A stretch of 64,000 nucleotides of DNA from Pedobacter ginsengisoli (lineage in GTDB: Bacteria; Bacteroidota; Bacteroidia; Sphingobacteriales; Sphingobacteriaceae): NCBI RefSeq assembly GCF_002736205.1, contig NZ_CP024091.1, positions 4,957,555 through 5,021,554 on the forward strand, written 5' to 3'. Numbering within the stretch: the first letter of the stretch is position 1; the number at the start of each line of letters is the position of its first letter. The position numbers and the translations under genes are program-made. Below the pieces are notes generated by a model. That model had not been told where the DNA came from and ran no database searches. It worked only from the letters and a program-made list of their open reading frames with translations. Positions 1 to 9,038 of this stretch are shown piece after piece.

Positions 1-75
1 CTTATCTTGTGAAACTTTTTCACCATTCATTTTTTTTGTGGCGTATCGCCAGTTTAAGGCTTCTATTAAGCTCAT
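1..75 (-). CDS. Nitroreductase-family NAD(P)H-dependent oxidoreductase, N-terminal fragment
   Basis: A reading frame enters from the left edge on the minus strand and starts at ATG 75-73. Only 25 residues are visible, beginning MSLIEALNWRYATKKMNGEK. The opening pattern (M-S-L-I-E-A-L-x-W-R-Y-A-T-K-K) is characteristic of small FMN-dependent NAD(P)H oxidoreductases of the nitroreductase family (NfsB-like), which reduce quinones and nitroaromatics in the cytoplasm. The catalytic part lies outside the window, so the substrate cannot be judged. The gene diverges from the beta-barrel gene at 269. The call rests on a short N-terminus only. Confidence 0.65.
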   Translation of the reverse strand, partial: MSLIEALNWRYATKKMNGEKVSQDK

Positions 76-223
76 ATTGAATTTTTTTTAGTTTTTATGT
101 TTATCTGTCTTTTTGCTCTAACACAAGTTTTAAAAATAACAGTGTTAGCAAATGTAGTCACGTTAAGTAAAACAAAAAAAAATACGGGAGCTTATGACTT
201 TAAAATGATAACAAACTTTTTCC

Positions 224-231
224 TGACTTTG
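224..231 (+). promoter_or_regulatory. Possible -7 element for the beta-barrel gene
   Basis: TGACTTTG resembles the Bacteroidota -7 consensus TAnnTTTG with one mismatch and lies 37 bases before the ATG at 269. No convincing TTTG -33 partner is visible, so this is a weak call. Confidence 0.3.
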
Positions 232-268
232 CGCGTTAAATACTATGCATGCATAAATTTAATCAAAT

Positions 269-1252
269 ATGAAAAACTTAATTTTATCAGTAGTATTACT
301 CGCCGCAGCCTCTTTATCATCATCAGCACAAGAAAAGGGCTTTTACATTAAACCAACAGGTAGTTATTTTATGAAAGTAACCCCTGTTGAATTTCCAGCA
401 ATAAATGGTCAGTTGGCCAGAGACAAAACAACAACAATTACAGGAACTGGTGCAAGCGCTACCACTTCAACATCTGAAACCGCATTAACGGGCTCATTTG
501 GACAAGGTTTTAGGGTAGGCTTAGTTGGGGGGTACCAGTTTAATAAAATTATCGGTTTAGAAGTCGGGCTTAATTACTTTAAAAGCGAAGAGCAGGACAT
601 GCTAAAACAGACGGTAATAAATAACGGAACAAATGTGTTAAGTCTGCATGCCGTAGGGCAGGTGCGTGCATTCGATATAGCACCAGCATTAGTATTTCGA
701 ATTCCAAATACAGGAAAAATCCAGCCTTACAGTAAAATTGGTGTAATAGTTCCGGTTGGAGGTTATCTGCAAATCAATACATCAGTTAATGATCAAACTG
801 GTCAGATTGCTGCATCCCAAGGTACCGTATCGCCTCCCGGAACGAGAACAACTCTTGTTTTGGCTCGTGAAGAGCGTATTAACCCAAGACCGACGATTGG
901 ATTTCAAAGTGCTTTAGGCTTTGATTACGCAATTGGGAATAAAATAAGCTTATTCTCGGAAATTGAGTATCGTAATGTTTCTGTAGGAGGGAAAGACAAA
1001 GAGCTTAGAAAGTACAATGGAACAGCAACCGTAGTTGTTAATGCGACCAATACTCCGGCAGGATCAAAGCAACTCACTCTTGGAGATCAGCCAATAGGAG
1101 ATAGAGAAGTTAACTACCATAAAACAATTAATTCTACAATGAATGTTAAAGGGCAACCTAATTATGATTCTGGAAAACCCTCGGATGACCTGCGCTCATA
1201 TATTAATATTGGAGGTTTGGGGTTAAATGTTGGGGTTAAAATTGGGATATAA
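269..1252 (+). CDS. Outer-membrane beta-barrel protein
   Basis: 327 residues. A signal peptide (residues 1-20, K-N at the N-terminus, hydrophobic core, cleavage after S-S-A) is followed by alternating polar/hydrophobic strands with Gly-rich turns (for example GQGFRVGLVGGYQF and IIGLEVGLNYF) and a final strand ending NVGVKIGI. This is the pattern of the porin/OmpA-type beta-barrel families common in Bacteroidota. The long Thr/Ser/Ala-rich stretch near residues 50-72 probably forms an external loop. No transport substrate can be inferred. The gene stands alone and ends at a strong bidirectional terminator shared with the convergent lipoprotein gene. Confidence 0.75.
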   Translation: MKNLILSVVLLAAASLSSSAQEKGFYIKPTGSYFMKVTPVEFPAINGQLARDKTTTITGTGASATTSTSETALTGSFGQGFRVGLVGGYQFNKIIGLEVGLNYFKSEEQDMLKQTVINNGTNVLSLHAVGQVRAFDIAPALVFRIPNTGKIQPYSKIGVIVPVGGYLQINTSVNDQTGQIAASQGTVSPPGTRTTLVLAREERINPRPTIGFQSALGFDYAIGNKISLFSEIEYRNVSVGGKDKELRKYNGTATVVVNATNTPAGSKQLTLGDQPIGDREVNYHKTINSTMNVKGQPNYDSGKPSDDLRSYINIGGLGLNVGVKIGI

Positions 1253-1256
1253 TGTT

Positions 1257-1308
1257 AAGGGTGTTCAAAGAGATGTATTTATTTGATCACATCTTTTTGA
1301 ACACCCTT
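1257..1308. terminator. Bidirectional terminator between convergent genes
   Basis: A 20-bp stem (1257-1276 with 1289-1308, one wobble pair) closes a 12-base loop. It has A-rich and T-rich flanks suited to termination in both directions. It separates the beta-barrel gene from the NlpE-like gene. Confidence 0.85.
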
Positions 1309-1318
1309 CGGATCTTTT

Positions 1319-1768
1319 TTATTTTTTCAGGATATAATTCTCTGCCAATGCTCCTGTAATTTTTTTCCCTTCCAGATCCAACTGGGTTAAAGTATTTTCT
1401 CCAACAAAAAATTGGTTGGGCCTGTCTTTAAGGCCTTCAAGCATAACTATTGATCCTGTCTGATCCCATTTAAAGATGCCTTTTTCTTCAAATACCTCGT
1501 CGCTTTTGCCTTTATATTTTGTTTTTACTATAAAAGTCATGTCTTTATTTAAAGTAACTTCTGTTTCTATACCCTCACAGTCTGCACATGGGGTAATCCC
1601 TTTGTATGTTCCGTTCCAATCAAGGGATGTTTGAGCATGGTGTGTGGTGTCAACAGCTTCTATCGTATCTATTAAGGAGGCATCTGTGTTTGTTTTCGGT
1701 TTTTTTTCATTACTGCAGCTCCAAAGCAGCATTGAAACAATAGCCATCGATAAGATTTGTTTTTTCAT
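1319..1768 (-). CDS. NlpE N-terminal-domain lipoprotein
   Basis: 149 residues from ATG 1768. A longer frame begins ten codons upstream, but the signal peptide MKKQILSMAIVSMLLWSC fits the internal ATG. A lipobox-like L-W-S-C is followed by Ser-Asn and a Lys-rich linker. The mature part contains G-T-Y-K-G-I-T-P-C-A-D-C-E-G-I, the CxxC hallmark of the NlpE/copper-homeostasis family, and then a small beta-barrel-like domain. In enterobacteria NlpE senses envelope stress and copper. In Bacteroidota such one-domain versions are common and mostly uncharacterised, so the family is clear and the role is inferred. Its convergent neighbour is the beta-barrel gene, and msrA lies upstream on the same strand with its own terminator between them. 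Confidence 0.8.
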   Translation of the reverse strand: MKKQILSMAIVSMLLWSCSNEKKPKTNTDASLIDTIEAVDTTHHAQTSLDWNGTYKGITPCADCEGIETEVTLNKDMTFIVKTKYKGKSDEVFEEKGIFKWDQTGSIVMLEGLKDRPNQFFVGENTLTQLDLEGKKITGALAENYILKK

Positions 1769-1813
1769 ATGGGGGATAATTTGTTCTGACTGCATCAAAT
1801 ATTAAACCAATAA

Positions 1814-1844
1814 AAAGGGTTTATACTTTTGATATAAACCCTTT
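1814..1844 (-). terminator. Terminator downstream of msrA
   Basis: A perfect 12-bp stem (1814-1825 with 1833-1844) encloses a 7-base loop. On the minus strand it is followed by a T-rich run. It lies directly after the msrA stop codon. Confidence 0.8.
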
Positions 1845-1864
1845 AATTGTTGGTAACGCTTATT

Positions 1865-2464
1865 TTAATGTTTTAGTTTTGCTTTAAATATCTTTTCAAG
1901 TTTTTCTACTTTAGGCAAAATTACAAGACGACAGTATGGCTTGTCTCCATTTTTGTTGAAGTAATCCTGGTGATATCCTTCTGCAACATAAAATGGAGCT
2001 GCTTTGGTTATGGCAGTTACAACTGGTTTGCCAAAGGCCTTGGTGTCATTTAATTCCTTTTTATATTTTTCTGCGAGTGCTTTTTGCTCCTCATTATGAT
2101 AGAAAATTACTGAGCGATACTGGGTGCCCACATCTGCACCCTGACGATTCAGCGTTGTTGGGTCGTGGCTTTTCCAAAATACTTCAAGAAGCTCATCGTA
2201 TTTTATTTTGGTCGGGTCATAAGTAACTTCAATAACTTCTGCGTGCCCGGTAGCACCGGTACAAACATCTTCGTATGAAGGATTGGCTACAGTGCCGCCT
2301 TCAAAACCTGATCGGACATTTGTAACCCCATTTAGACGTTGAAAAAGCGCTTCAGAACACCAAAAGCATCCCATGCCAAAAGTTGCCTTTTGTGAATTTT
2401 TAGACTGTGCATTGGCACCCCCAACTGATAATAGGATTAACGTGATAATTAATATACTTCTCAT
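1865..2464 (-). CDS. msrA: Exported peptide-methionine (S)-S-oxide reductase MsrA
   Basis: 199 residues. Residues 1-19 form a signal peptide (hydrophobic core, ending G-A-N-A), so this MsrA should act in the periplasm or at the envelope. The catalytic motif GMGCFWCSE sits near residues 30-38, with nucleophilic Cys about 33. Further family blocks are GTVANPSYEDVCTGATGHAE and DVGTQYRSVIFYH. A C-terminal Cys near residue 179 could be the resolving cysteine. The enzyme reduces methionine-S-sulfoxide in oxidised proteins. There is no fused MsrB and no adjacent redox partner. The gene diverges from the oxygenase gene at 2709, with 244 bp between them. Confidence 0.93.
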   Translation of the reverse strand: MRSILIITLILLSVGGANAQSKNSQKATFGMGCFWCSEALFQRLNGVTNVRSGFEGGTVANPSYEDVCTGATGHAEVIEVTYDPTKIKYDELLEVFWKSHDPTTLNRQGADVGTQYRSVIFYHNEEQKALAEKYKKELNDTKAFGKPVVTAITKAAPFYVAEGYHQDYFNKNGDKPYCRLVILPKVEKLEKIFKAKLKH

Positions 2465-2708
2465 AATCTATACAATTTTGAAAATCGTTTCTTTCGTAAA
2501 ATTACGTAGCAGAATGGGGTTTAGTTTTTAAAAAAATAAATTTCACTTTAACTTTACAATCACCTGATAATCTAATTCTGATCTGGATTTTGTGAATAAC
2601 TTAAGGTAGTTATTTGCAGGATGTTATGCGAGTTGTAGTTCGGCTTTTAATGTTTATTAACAATTGTTTCTTAAATTAGATTGTTATTACTCATAAAAAT
2701 AAATCACT

Positions 2709-3671
2709 ATGTCAACACCTTATATTCCATGTCTGGACCTTGGTTCATACATCAATGGAACTGAAGAACAGCGAAAAAAATTCTCTGACGAATTGGGCAG
2801 GGCATTTAATGATTCTGGTTTTGTAACTATCACTAATCATGGTGTAAGTCAGGAATTAATAAATAAGCTTTACAAAAACATACAATCGATGTTTAGCCTT
2901 TCGTCTGAAGAGAAAAGAAAGTACGAAAGAGTAGAACTTGCAGGACAGCGTGGTTATACCAGCGCTGGCAAGGAGACAGCAAAGGGAGCTAAAACGGCTG
3001 ATTTAAAAGAATTTTGGCAAATCGGGCAGGAAGTTATGGACGGGGATCCTATTAAAGCCCAATATCCGGATAATGAGTATCTGGAAGAGATTCCAGAATT
3101 TAATGAGGTAACAAGAGAGATTTATCAACGCTTAGAGGGCAACGGCAAGCACCTGCTGCGTGCAATAGCTACTTACCTTGGGCTACCAATAGATTATTTT
3201 GATAAGCATGTTCATAATGGCAATTCAATTTTAAGGGGGATCCATTATTTCCCTATTGAGGATCCGGATGCATTGCCGGATGATGCTGTTCGGGCAGGTG
3301 CGCATGAAGATATTAATCTCATCACTTTACTTATAGGGGCAAGTGCAGATGGTTTAGAAGTGTTAACACGTAGCGATGAATGGTTGCCAATTAAAGCGGG
3401 GCATACGGATATTGTTGTAAATGTTGGAGACATGTTGCAAAGATTAACAAACAATAAACTTCGTTCAACAACACATAGGGTAGTAAACCCGCCGAGAGAG
3501 TTGATGAAAACTTCGCGCTTTTCGGTTCCTTTCTTTTTACATCCCCGCTCAGATATGGATTTAACAAGTCTTGAATCTTGTATAGATTCTGAACATCCTA
3601 AGGTTTACGATGACATGACTGCAGGTGAGTATCTTGATGAAAGGCTGAGAGAGATAGGCCTAAAGAAATAA
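2709..3671 (+). CDS. Isopenicillin-N-synthase-type Fe(II)/2-oxoglutarate oxygenase
   Basis: 320 residues, no signal peptide. The N-terminal DIOX_N region (residues 5-120; GFVTITNHGVS near 37-47) is followed by the 2OG-Fe(II) oxygenase fold. The iron triad is visible as His199-x-Asp201 (AHEDINL) and His256 (STTHRVVNP). An R-x-S pair, Arg270/Ser272, would hold 2-oxoglutarate. All catalytic residues are present. Plant and fungal relatives oxidise amino-acid-derived or hormone substrates. Bacterial homologues are mostly uncharacterised and the monocistronic context gives no substrate. The gene ends at a terminator shared with the convergent DUF1579 gene. Confidence 0.85.
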   Translation: MSTPYIPCLDLGSYINGTEEQRKKFSDELGRAFNDSGFVTITNHGVSQELINKLYKNIQSMFSLSSEEKRKYERVELAGQRGYTSAGKETAKGAKTADLKEFWQIGQEVMDGDPIKAQYPDNEYLEEIPEFNEVTREIYQRLEGNGKHLLRAIATYLGLPIDYFDKHVHNGNSILRGIHYFPIEDPDALPDDAVRAGAHEDINLITLLIGASADGLEVLTRSDEWLPIKAGHTDIVVNVGDMLQRLTNNKLRSTTHRVVNPPRELMKTSRFSVPFFLHPRSDMDLTSLESCIDSEHPKVYDDMTAGEYLDERLREIGLKK

Positions 3672-3675
3672 AAAT

Positions 3676-3710
3676 AAGGCCCGGTTTTGCATTTATACAA
3701 ATCGGGCCTT
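3676..3710. terminator. Bidirectional terminator
   Basis: A 12-bp GC-rich stem (AAGGCCCG... with ...CGGGCCTT, one wobble pair; arms 3676-3687 and 3699-3710) lies between convergent genes, with A/T-rich flanks on both sides. Confidence 0.8.
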
Positions 3711-3731
3711 AAAAATTAACGCGACTGGGTC

Positions 3732-4298
3732 TTATTTTCTGGTGAATTTGATCTCCATGGTTTTCATTTCCTTGCCATCATTGGTCATATACATTTCCAT
3801 TAGCTGGGTTTTGTTGTCAACCATTTTATGTACTTCTCGAACATCCATGTCTTTACCGGTCATCGGATCTACAGTTTTACCTTTAAGGGTAATAGATTTA
3901 GTAGCGTCATCCCATGTGCCCTCCATATTCATAATACCTGTACCCATGTTATCAATCCAGGAACTTATAAACATTTTTTTTGCGTTATCGTACCCCATAA
4001 TCCCCATCCCCTCAAAAGGTTTCCCCATCATGGTTCCTTTAAATGACGATTGCTGATAACGTCCGCCCATGACCATGGTGTGTATGCATGAGCCTTTGCT
4101 TTTTGTCGGCGGGGCATCCGGACTCATCCACATCGTTACCTCAGCGTTCCAGGAGCCATTATCATTGGCCATCATTTTATGTACATCACCAGGTGTCATG
4201 TAAGCTTCCCAGGCTTTCATCATGGCATCGTCTTGAGCCTGAATCCTGCATACTGCGACAAGCATAAGCAAGACCACAATAATTGATACTTTTTTCAT
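3732..4298 (-). CDS. Exported DUF1579 protein, methionine-rich
   Basis: 188 residues with a clear signal peptide (residues 1-21, ending I-Q-A-Q). The body carries the DUF1579 pattern, for example GSWNAEVTMWMS, the M-G-Y-D-N-A-K-K block and WIDNMGTGI. I count 27 methionines, about one residue in seven, many of them in pairs. DUF1579 proteins are predicted lipocalin-like beta-barrels of unknown function. The gene is alone between terminators. The exported MsrA gene 1.3 kb away could repair such a protein after oxidation, but that link is speculative. Confidence 0.75.
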   Translation of the reverse strand: MKKVSIIVVLLMLVAVCRIQAQDDAMMKAWEAYMTPGDVHKMMANDNGSWNAEVTMWMSPDAPPTKSKGSCIHTMVMGGRYQQSSFKGTMMGKPFEGMGIMGYDNAKKMFISSWIDNMGTGIMNMEGTWDDATKSITLKGKTVDPMTGKDMDVREVHKMVDNKTQLMEMYMTNDGKEMKTMEIKFTRK

Positions 4299-4397
4299 AA
4301 TTATATGATTTTAGGTTATATCTAATTTACGAAAAAAATACCTCTGTATAGGCTGTAGCTATTAAATGTATAAAGTTGTGTAGCAATTTTCACAAGG

Positions 4398-6215
4398 TTA
4401 TTTTACCCCTTTGTCAATCGCTTTATTTATCGCGTCTTCAATTCTTCCTCTAATTTTCATGGTACTTAGTTTATCTGTAACGGAAGGGTTAACTCTGTTC
4501 GATAGAAATACATATACCAAGCCTCTCGATGGGTCTACCCACACACAGGTCCCTGTGTAGCCGGTATGCCCATATGTTTGTGAAGAAGCGAGTTCAGAAG
4601 GATATTTTTTGGTCAGATCCGGATCCCATCTATCAAATCCTAAACCACGTCTGCTAACTGCCGATTGTCTTTGCGTAAACATATCCACAGTTTCCGGCTT
4701 AAAATATTGCTGGCCCCCATACGTTCCTTTGTTTAATAGCATTTGGTATATGATAGCCAAATCATTTGAACTGGCAAATAGACCGGCATGACCCGATACA
4801 CCTCCTACTAATGCTGCTCCCTGATCATGAACATATCCTACTAATAGGGTTTTTCTGAAATAGGTATCGTTTTCTGTAGGTATGATTTGATTTTTGCTGA
4901 ACCTGTTTCTAGGTAAAAAGCCCGCGGTCTGCATGCCAAGAGGTTGATAGAAATTTTCGCTAACATACTGGTTTAAAGGCTCTCCGCTGATACGTTCTAC
5001 AATATCTTTCATTACATACATGCTAATGTCGCTGTATACATATTTTCCCCTGGTTCTGATGGGGGCGTTCAGCATCTTAGGCCACATTACATCTTTAAAA
5101 TAGTCTTTTCTTACATAATATCCATCAGCCACTTTTGTTGGATATGCCTCAGAAGAATCCGCACTATGATCTGTTGGTTTAATGGCATCGTGAAATGGGA
5201 TATAAGGGATGAAACCTGCCTGATGCAACATAACCTCGCGAACCTGAATGTTGTTCATCGGAGTTGTTCTTGCTTTAGGAATATATGCGCCAATGTTTGT
5301 ATCCAGTTTAAGTTTTTTCTCTTCAAACAAACGCATTACCGTTGGAGTTGTTGCAGTAACTTTGGTTACTGAGGCCAGGTCAAATATGTCGTTCACTTTA
5401 TCGGGGCTTCTATCGTCATATGTGTGCGTACCGTAGCCTTTATTGAAAATCACTTTTCCATTTTTAGCAACTAATACTACAAGTCCTGGTGTAGCCCGGG
5501 CATTAATAGCTTCATTGGCAATATTGTCGATTTCTCTTAAATTATCAGCATTTACGCCAGCATCTTCAGGTAGTGTATATTTTAAGCGGATAGGGAGTGT
5601 AGTGAAGCCTGAGTTTGCTGTGTATTTGGCCGAGAAGTTGGTGGTCAGTTTTTTGTTTACCCCAATTCCTCCAAAAATTACCTGTGGTATAATCGCTGCC
5701 GCCAAAGGCGTGTTTTGATCAGTCCATATAATTGGAGCTTTAATGGCATCAAATGAAGATAGTGTTCTTCCATCTCCAAATAAGGAAATAATAACCTGTT
5801 TGTTGCTGCTTAAACTTTGAATAAAATTGATATTACGGGCATCGTTGGCCGATGTTGCCGGCAAGGCTATGATAACAGTATTAAAATATTTAAGATCATC
5901 CTCCAAATCGTTCAATGCAGCTGAATTTTGGTAATTAGCAGAAGAGAAAGAGGTGATTTTGGTATACTTATTTAGCAAACTGTCAAATACGATTTGACTG
6001 GCAAACCCCAAATTAACTGAAGCAATATTCTTTTTGTCGAGATTTAAAAGGGGGACTATATTTTCATGATTATTTAGGAGGATCGTATTACTCTCAATAT
6101 TAGTTAAAACAGCGAGTGTTTGTTCGTTTTGTTTATGATCCTGAGCGCAGGCTGTGAATGTAAATAGGGCAAGGAAGCTAATGGTGACAATGCCTGCCAG
6201 GTTATTTTTTCTCAT
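4398..6215 (-). CDS. Lipoprotein serine hydrolase (beta-lactamase/DD-peptidase fold) with a GH3_C-like N-terminal domain
   Basis: 605 residues. The leader ends F-T-A-C at Cys23, a probable lipidation site. Residues 35-215 begin with a block (NTILLNNHENIVPL) like the start of the C-terminal domain of GH3 beta-N-acetylglucosaminidases. The catalytic GH3 barrel that normally precedes it is absent. Residues 220-600 are a class C beta-lactamase/transpeptidase domain: SVTK (Ser282, Lys285), YSD (Tyr394) and HTG (550-552). Bacteroidota carry longer proteins of about 1000 residues joining GH3 to this hydrolase, and this looks like one that has lost the GH3 catalytic half. A role in cell-wall peptide or ester cleavage is plausible. 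It diverges from mutL. Confidence 0.8.
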   Translation of the reverse strand: MRKNNLAGIVTISFLALFTFTACAQDHKQNEQTLAVLTNIESNTILLNNHENIVPLLNLDKKNIASVNLGFASQIVFDSLLNKYTKITSFSSANYQNSAALNDLEDDLKYFNTVIIALPATSANDARNINFIQSLSSNKQVIISLFGDGRTLSSFDAIKAPIIWTDQNTPLAAAIIPQVIFGGIGVNKKLTTNFSAKYTANSGFTTLPIRLKYTLPEDAGVNADNLREIDNIANEAINARATPGLVVLVAKNGKVIFNKGYGTHTYDDRSPDKVNDIFDLASVTKVTATTPTVMRLFEEKKLKLDTNIGAYIPKARTTPMNNIQVREVMLHQAGFIPYIPFHDAIKPTDHSADSSEAYPTKVADGYYVRKDYFKDVMWPKMLNAPIRTRGKYVYSDISMYVMKDIVERISGEPLNQYVSENFYQPLGMQTAGFLPRNRFSKNQIIPTENDTYFRKTLLVGYVHDQGAALVGGVSGHAGLFASSNDLAIIYQMLLNKGTYGGQQYFKPETVDMFTQRQSAVSRRGLGFDRWDPDLTKKYPSELASSQTYGHTGYTGTCVWVDPSRGLVYVFLSNRVNPSVTDKLSTMKIRGRIEDAINKAIDKGVK

Positions 6216-6407
6216 ATGTGTATTTCTCCCCGATGTTGGTTTTTATTCTTACAAACGTAATTTTTAACTTTTTGATGCGCGGACAGCGATGTAAATATAA
6301 TGGTAATTTTATGGTAATATCTGGCTAATGCCTATCAAATATCTGAAAAGAAGAGTCAATATGAGGCTTATTTTACATAAATTAGCAACCTTTACCAAGG
6401 AATATAA

Positions 6408-8288
6408 ATGTCAGATATTATAAAACTTTTACCCGATAGTGTAGCCAATCAAATTGCTGCAGGAGAGGTGGTGCAGCGCCCGGCATCGGCAGTAAAAGAA
6501 CTGTTAGAGAATGCGATAGACGCGGGGGCCAATAAGATACAGTTGATTGTTAAGGATGCTGGAAAGGCATTGATACAAGTTATAGATAACGGGTGTGGTA
6601 TGAGTATTACTGATGCACGTATGTGCTTCGAACGACATGCTACCTCAAAGGTTCGTAAGGCAGAAGATTTGTTCGCAATCCGGACAATGGGCTTCAGAGG
6701 TGAGGCTATGGCTTCTATTGCTGCCATTGCACAAGTAGAACTGAAGACACGCCGACATGAAGATGAAATAGGAACCCTGATTGAGATTGAGGGAGCCACT
6801 TTTGTAAAGCAAGAACCGGTGGCTGCGGCCGAAGGGACTGGCATCAGCATAAAAAACCTTTTTTTTAATACGCCAGCCAGAAGAACCTTTTTAAAAAGTA
6901 ATCCTGCAGAAATGCGTCATATAATTGATGAGTTTCAGCGGGTGGCAATGGCAAATCCAGGTATTGCATTTAGTCTTCATCATGATGGAGTGGAAATTTA
7001 CAGGTTACCGGCATCTGCTTTAAAACAGCGGATAGTTCATTTATTTGGTAACAATTACAATGAGCGATTAATTCCGGTTGAAGAAGAAACATCTATAATT
7101 AACCTTAAGGGTTTTATAGGTAAGCCCGAGTTCGCTAAAAAGACACGTGGAGAGCAATTCTTTTTTGTAAATAACCGATTTATTAAAGATGCATATCTTA
7201 ATCATGCGGTGAACCGGGCATATGAAGAGTTATTGCCCGATGATAACTTTCCGTTATATGTACTGTTTATAGAAATTGATCCGGCAAAGATTGACGTAAA
7301 TGTTCACCCTACCAAAACAGAAATTAAGTACCTTGATGAAAAGTCTATATATGCAATTCTTCACTCTGCTGTAAAAAGATCATTAGGGAAGTTCAATATT
7401 AGTCCAACGATAGATTTCGATCAGGAAACCGGATTTAGCAGTATGATAACCCACAAGGCACCTGAAGAGATAGTGCCACCAAGCATTAGCTTTAACCCGG
7501 ATTTTAATCCTTTTGCTGCCGATAAGCCAGCACCAAGGGATAACTCTTACAGCCAGGATTCATCGTACGCAAGCTTTCCTAAAAGCTATGGGTCGGGTAA
7601 GATGCCTGTTAGTACAAAAAACTGGGGCTCACTTTATGAGATAGCGAATCATAATCCAGCCCAGCAATCGTCTCTTGATTTACCTGGTGTGGAGGCCGAT
7701 GACCAGTTTGTTCCCGTGCAGAAGCAGCTGATGCAGCTTCACAACCGTTACATTATCTCGCAGATTAAATCTGGTCTGATGTTGATAGACCAGCAATCGG
7801 CGCATGAAAGGGTTTTGTATGAACGTTTTATTCTGCATCTTGAGGATAGGAAAGGGGCTTCACAGCAAAGTTTATTCCCGCAAACGGTTACCTTAACCCC
7901 AGGTGATTATGAGTTGGCTAAAAGCTTACTGGACGATATAAAAAGTTTAGGCTTTGAGGTAAGAGAATTTGGTAAAAATACGTTAGTAATTGAGGGGATT
8001 CCTGTTGATCTGGGAAGCAATAATATAAATGAAACCCAATTGTTTGAGCATCTGATAGAAGGGTTTAAAAATTCCCAGCAGGAATTGAAACTGGATAAAA
8101 GGGATGCATTGGCGAGAAGTATGGCAAGAAATAGCGCCATTAAAAGTGGTACAGTATTGGGACAGGCAGAAATGAATATGCTTATTGAACAGCTTTTTGC
8201 CTGTAAAACTCCTAACTTTAGCATAAGCGGAAAACCGGTTATTCAAACAATTGGATTAACAGAACTTGATAAAAAATTTGATAAATAA
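6408..8288 (+). CDS. mutL: DNA mismatch repair protein MutL
   Basis: 626 residues. The N-terminal GHKL ATPase has the expected motifs in order: ELLENAIDAGA (about 31-41), DNGCGM (about 63-68), GFRGEAMASI (about 95-104) and GTGISIKNLFFNTPARR. A variable linker spans about 345-440. The C-terminal dimerisation domain holds DQQSAHERVLYE, matching the metal-binding endonuclease pattern DQHA-x2-E-x4-E except for H-to-Q and A-to-S, with both glutamates kept. The protein couples MutS mismatch recognition to strand incision. It is the first gene of a cluster with two rhomboid genes, six bases before the next start. MutS is not in the window. Confidence 0.97.
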   Translation: MSDIIKLLPDSVANQIAAGEVVQRPASAVKELLENAIDAGANKIQLIVKDAGKALIQVIDNGCGMSITDARMCFERHATSKVRKAEDLFAIRTMGFRGEAMASIAAIAQVELKTRRHEDEIGTLIEIEGATFVKQEPVAAAEGTGISIKNLFFNTPARRTFLKSNPAEMRHIIDEFQRVAMANPGIAFSLHHDGVEIYRLPASALKQRIVHLFGNNYNERLIPVEEETSIINLKGFIGKPEFAKKTRGEQFFFVNNRFIKDAYLNHAVNRAYEELLPDDNFPLYVLFIEIDPAKIDVNVHPTKTEIKYLDEKSIYAILHSAVKRSLGKFNISPTIDFDQETGFSSMITHKAPEEIVPPSISFNPDFNPFAADKPAPRDNSYSQDSSYASFPKSYGSGKMPVSTKNWGSLYEIANHNPAQQSSLDLPGVEADDQFVPVQKQLMQLHNRYIISQIKSGLMLIDQQSAHERVLYERFILHLEDRKGASQQSLFPQTVTLTPGDYELAKSLLDDIKSLGFEVREFGKNTLVIEGIPVDLGSNNINETQLFEHLIEGFKNSQQELKLDKRDALARSMARNSAIKSGTVLGQAEMNMLIEQLFACKTPNFSISGKPVIQTIGLTELDKKFDK

Positions 8289-8294
8289 TAAAGA

Positions 8295-9038
8295 ATGAAT
8301 AACATCCATATACCTCCTGTTGTAAAGAACCTGTTGATTATAAATATAATTTTCTTTGCAGCTAAGTATATTTTAACTTCCATTAATCTAACCTACTTGT
8401 TTGGGGCTTTCTATTTTGACTCAGAGTTATTCAGGGGCTGGCAGTTAATTACCTATATGTTTATGCATGGCGATTTTATGCATATTTTCTTTAACATGTT
8501 TGCCCTGTTCACCTTTGGTGGCGTTATAGAAAACAGATGGGGAGCAAAACGTTTTATTAATTTTTACCTTATAACAGCGCTTGGTGCAGTAGCACTGCAA
8601 ATGGCTGTTCAGGCTTATGAAGTGTATCAAATTACGGGTTCAGTAATGAACAACCCGATTACTGATCTAAGTATAAATGGGGGATACCTGCAAGGAAATA
8701 TTAACATCCCTGGATTGACCGAACAGCAAGCTAATACACTTTTGGGCATATACGGCGGGCCAATGGTAGGCGCTTCGGGTGCTATCTTTGGGCTTCTGGT
8801 TGCCTTTGGCATGTTGTATCCAAATACTGAACTTTATATTATGTTTATCCCTGTTCCAATAAAGGCAAAATACATTATTCCCATTTACATTATAATGGAG
8901 TTGTCTCTTGGAGTAGCAAAAATACCGGGCGACTCGATAGCTCACTATGCACATTTGGGGGGTGCATTATTAGGTTTTATTTTAGTTAGGCTTTGGAAAG
9001 ATAAGGACAATAATAGATTCTATAGATATTATGAATAA
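8295..9038 (+). CDS. Rhomboid-family intramembrane serine protease (first of a tandem pair)
   Basis: 247 residues with about six membrane segments. Rhomboid signatures are present: HGDFMHIFFNMFALFTFG (loop L1/TM2), GASGAIFGLL with catalytic Ser161, and HYAHLGGALLGF with catalytic His220. The protein cleaves membrane-protein substrates inside the bilayer, but the substrates are unknown. An insertion of about 40 residues (about 110-150) between TM3 and the GASG motif is longer than in GlpG. It follows mutL by six bases and overlaps the next rhomboid gene by eight, so the two are probably co-transcribed and translationally coupled. Confidence 0.92.
   Translation: MNNIHIPPVVKNLLIINIIFFAAKYILTSINLTYLFGAFYFDSELFRGWQLITYMFMHGDFMHIFFNMFALFTFGGVIENRWGAKRFINFYLITALGAVALQMAVQAYEVYQITGSVMNNPITDLSINGGYLQGNINIPGLTEQQANTLLGIYGGPMVGASGAIFGLLVAFGMLYPNTELYIMFIPVPIKAKYIIPIYIIMELSLGVAKIPGDSIAHYAHLGGALLGFILVRLWKDKDNNRFYRYYE

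Noticed and set aside
97-351. Open frame of 84 codons in the region before the beta-barrel gene
   Set aside because: It crosses the promoter region and the signal peptide of the real gene in another frame, is basic and aromatic-rich like random AT-rich DNA, and has no recognisable motif.
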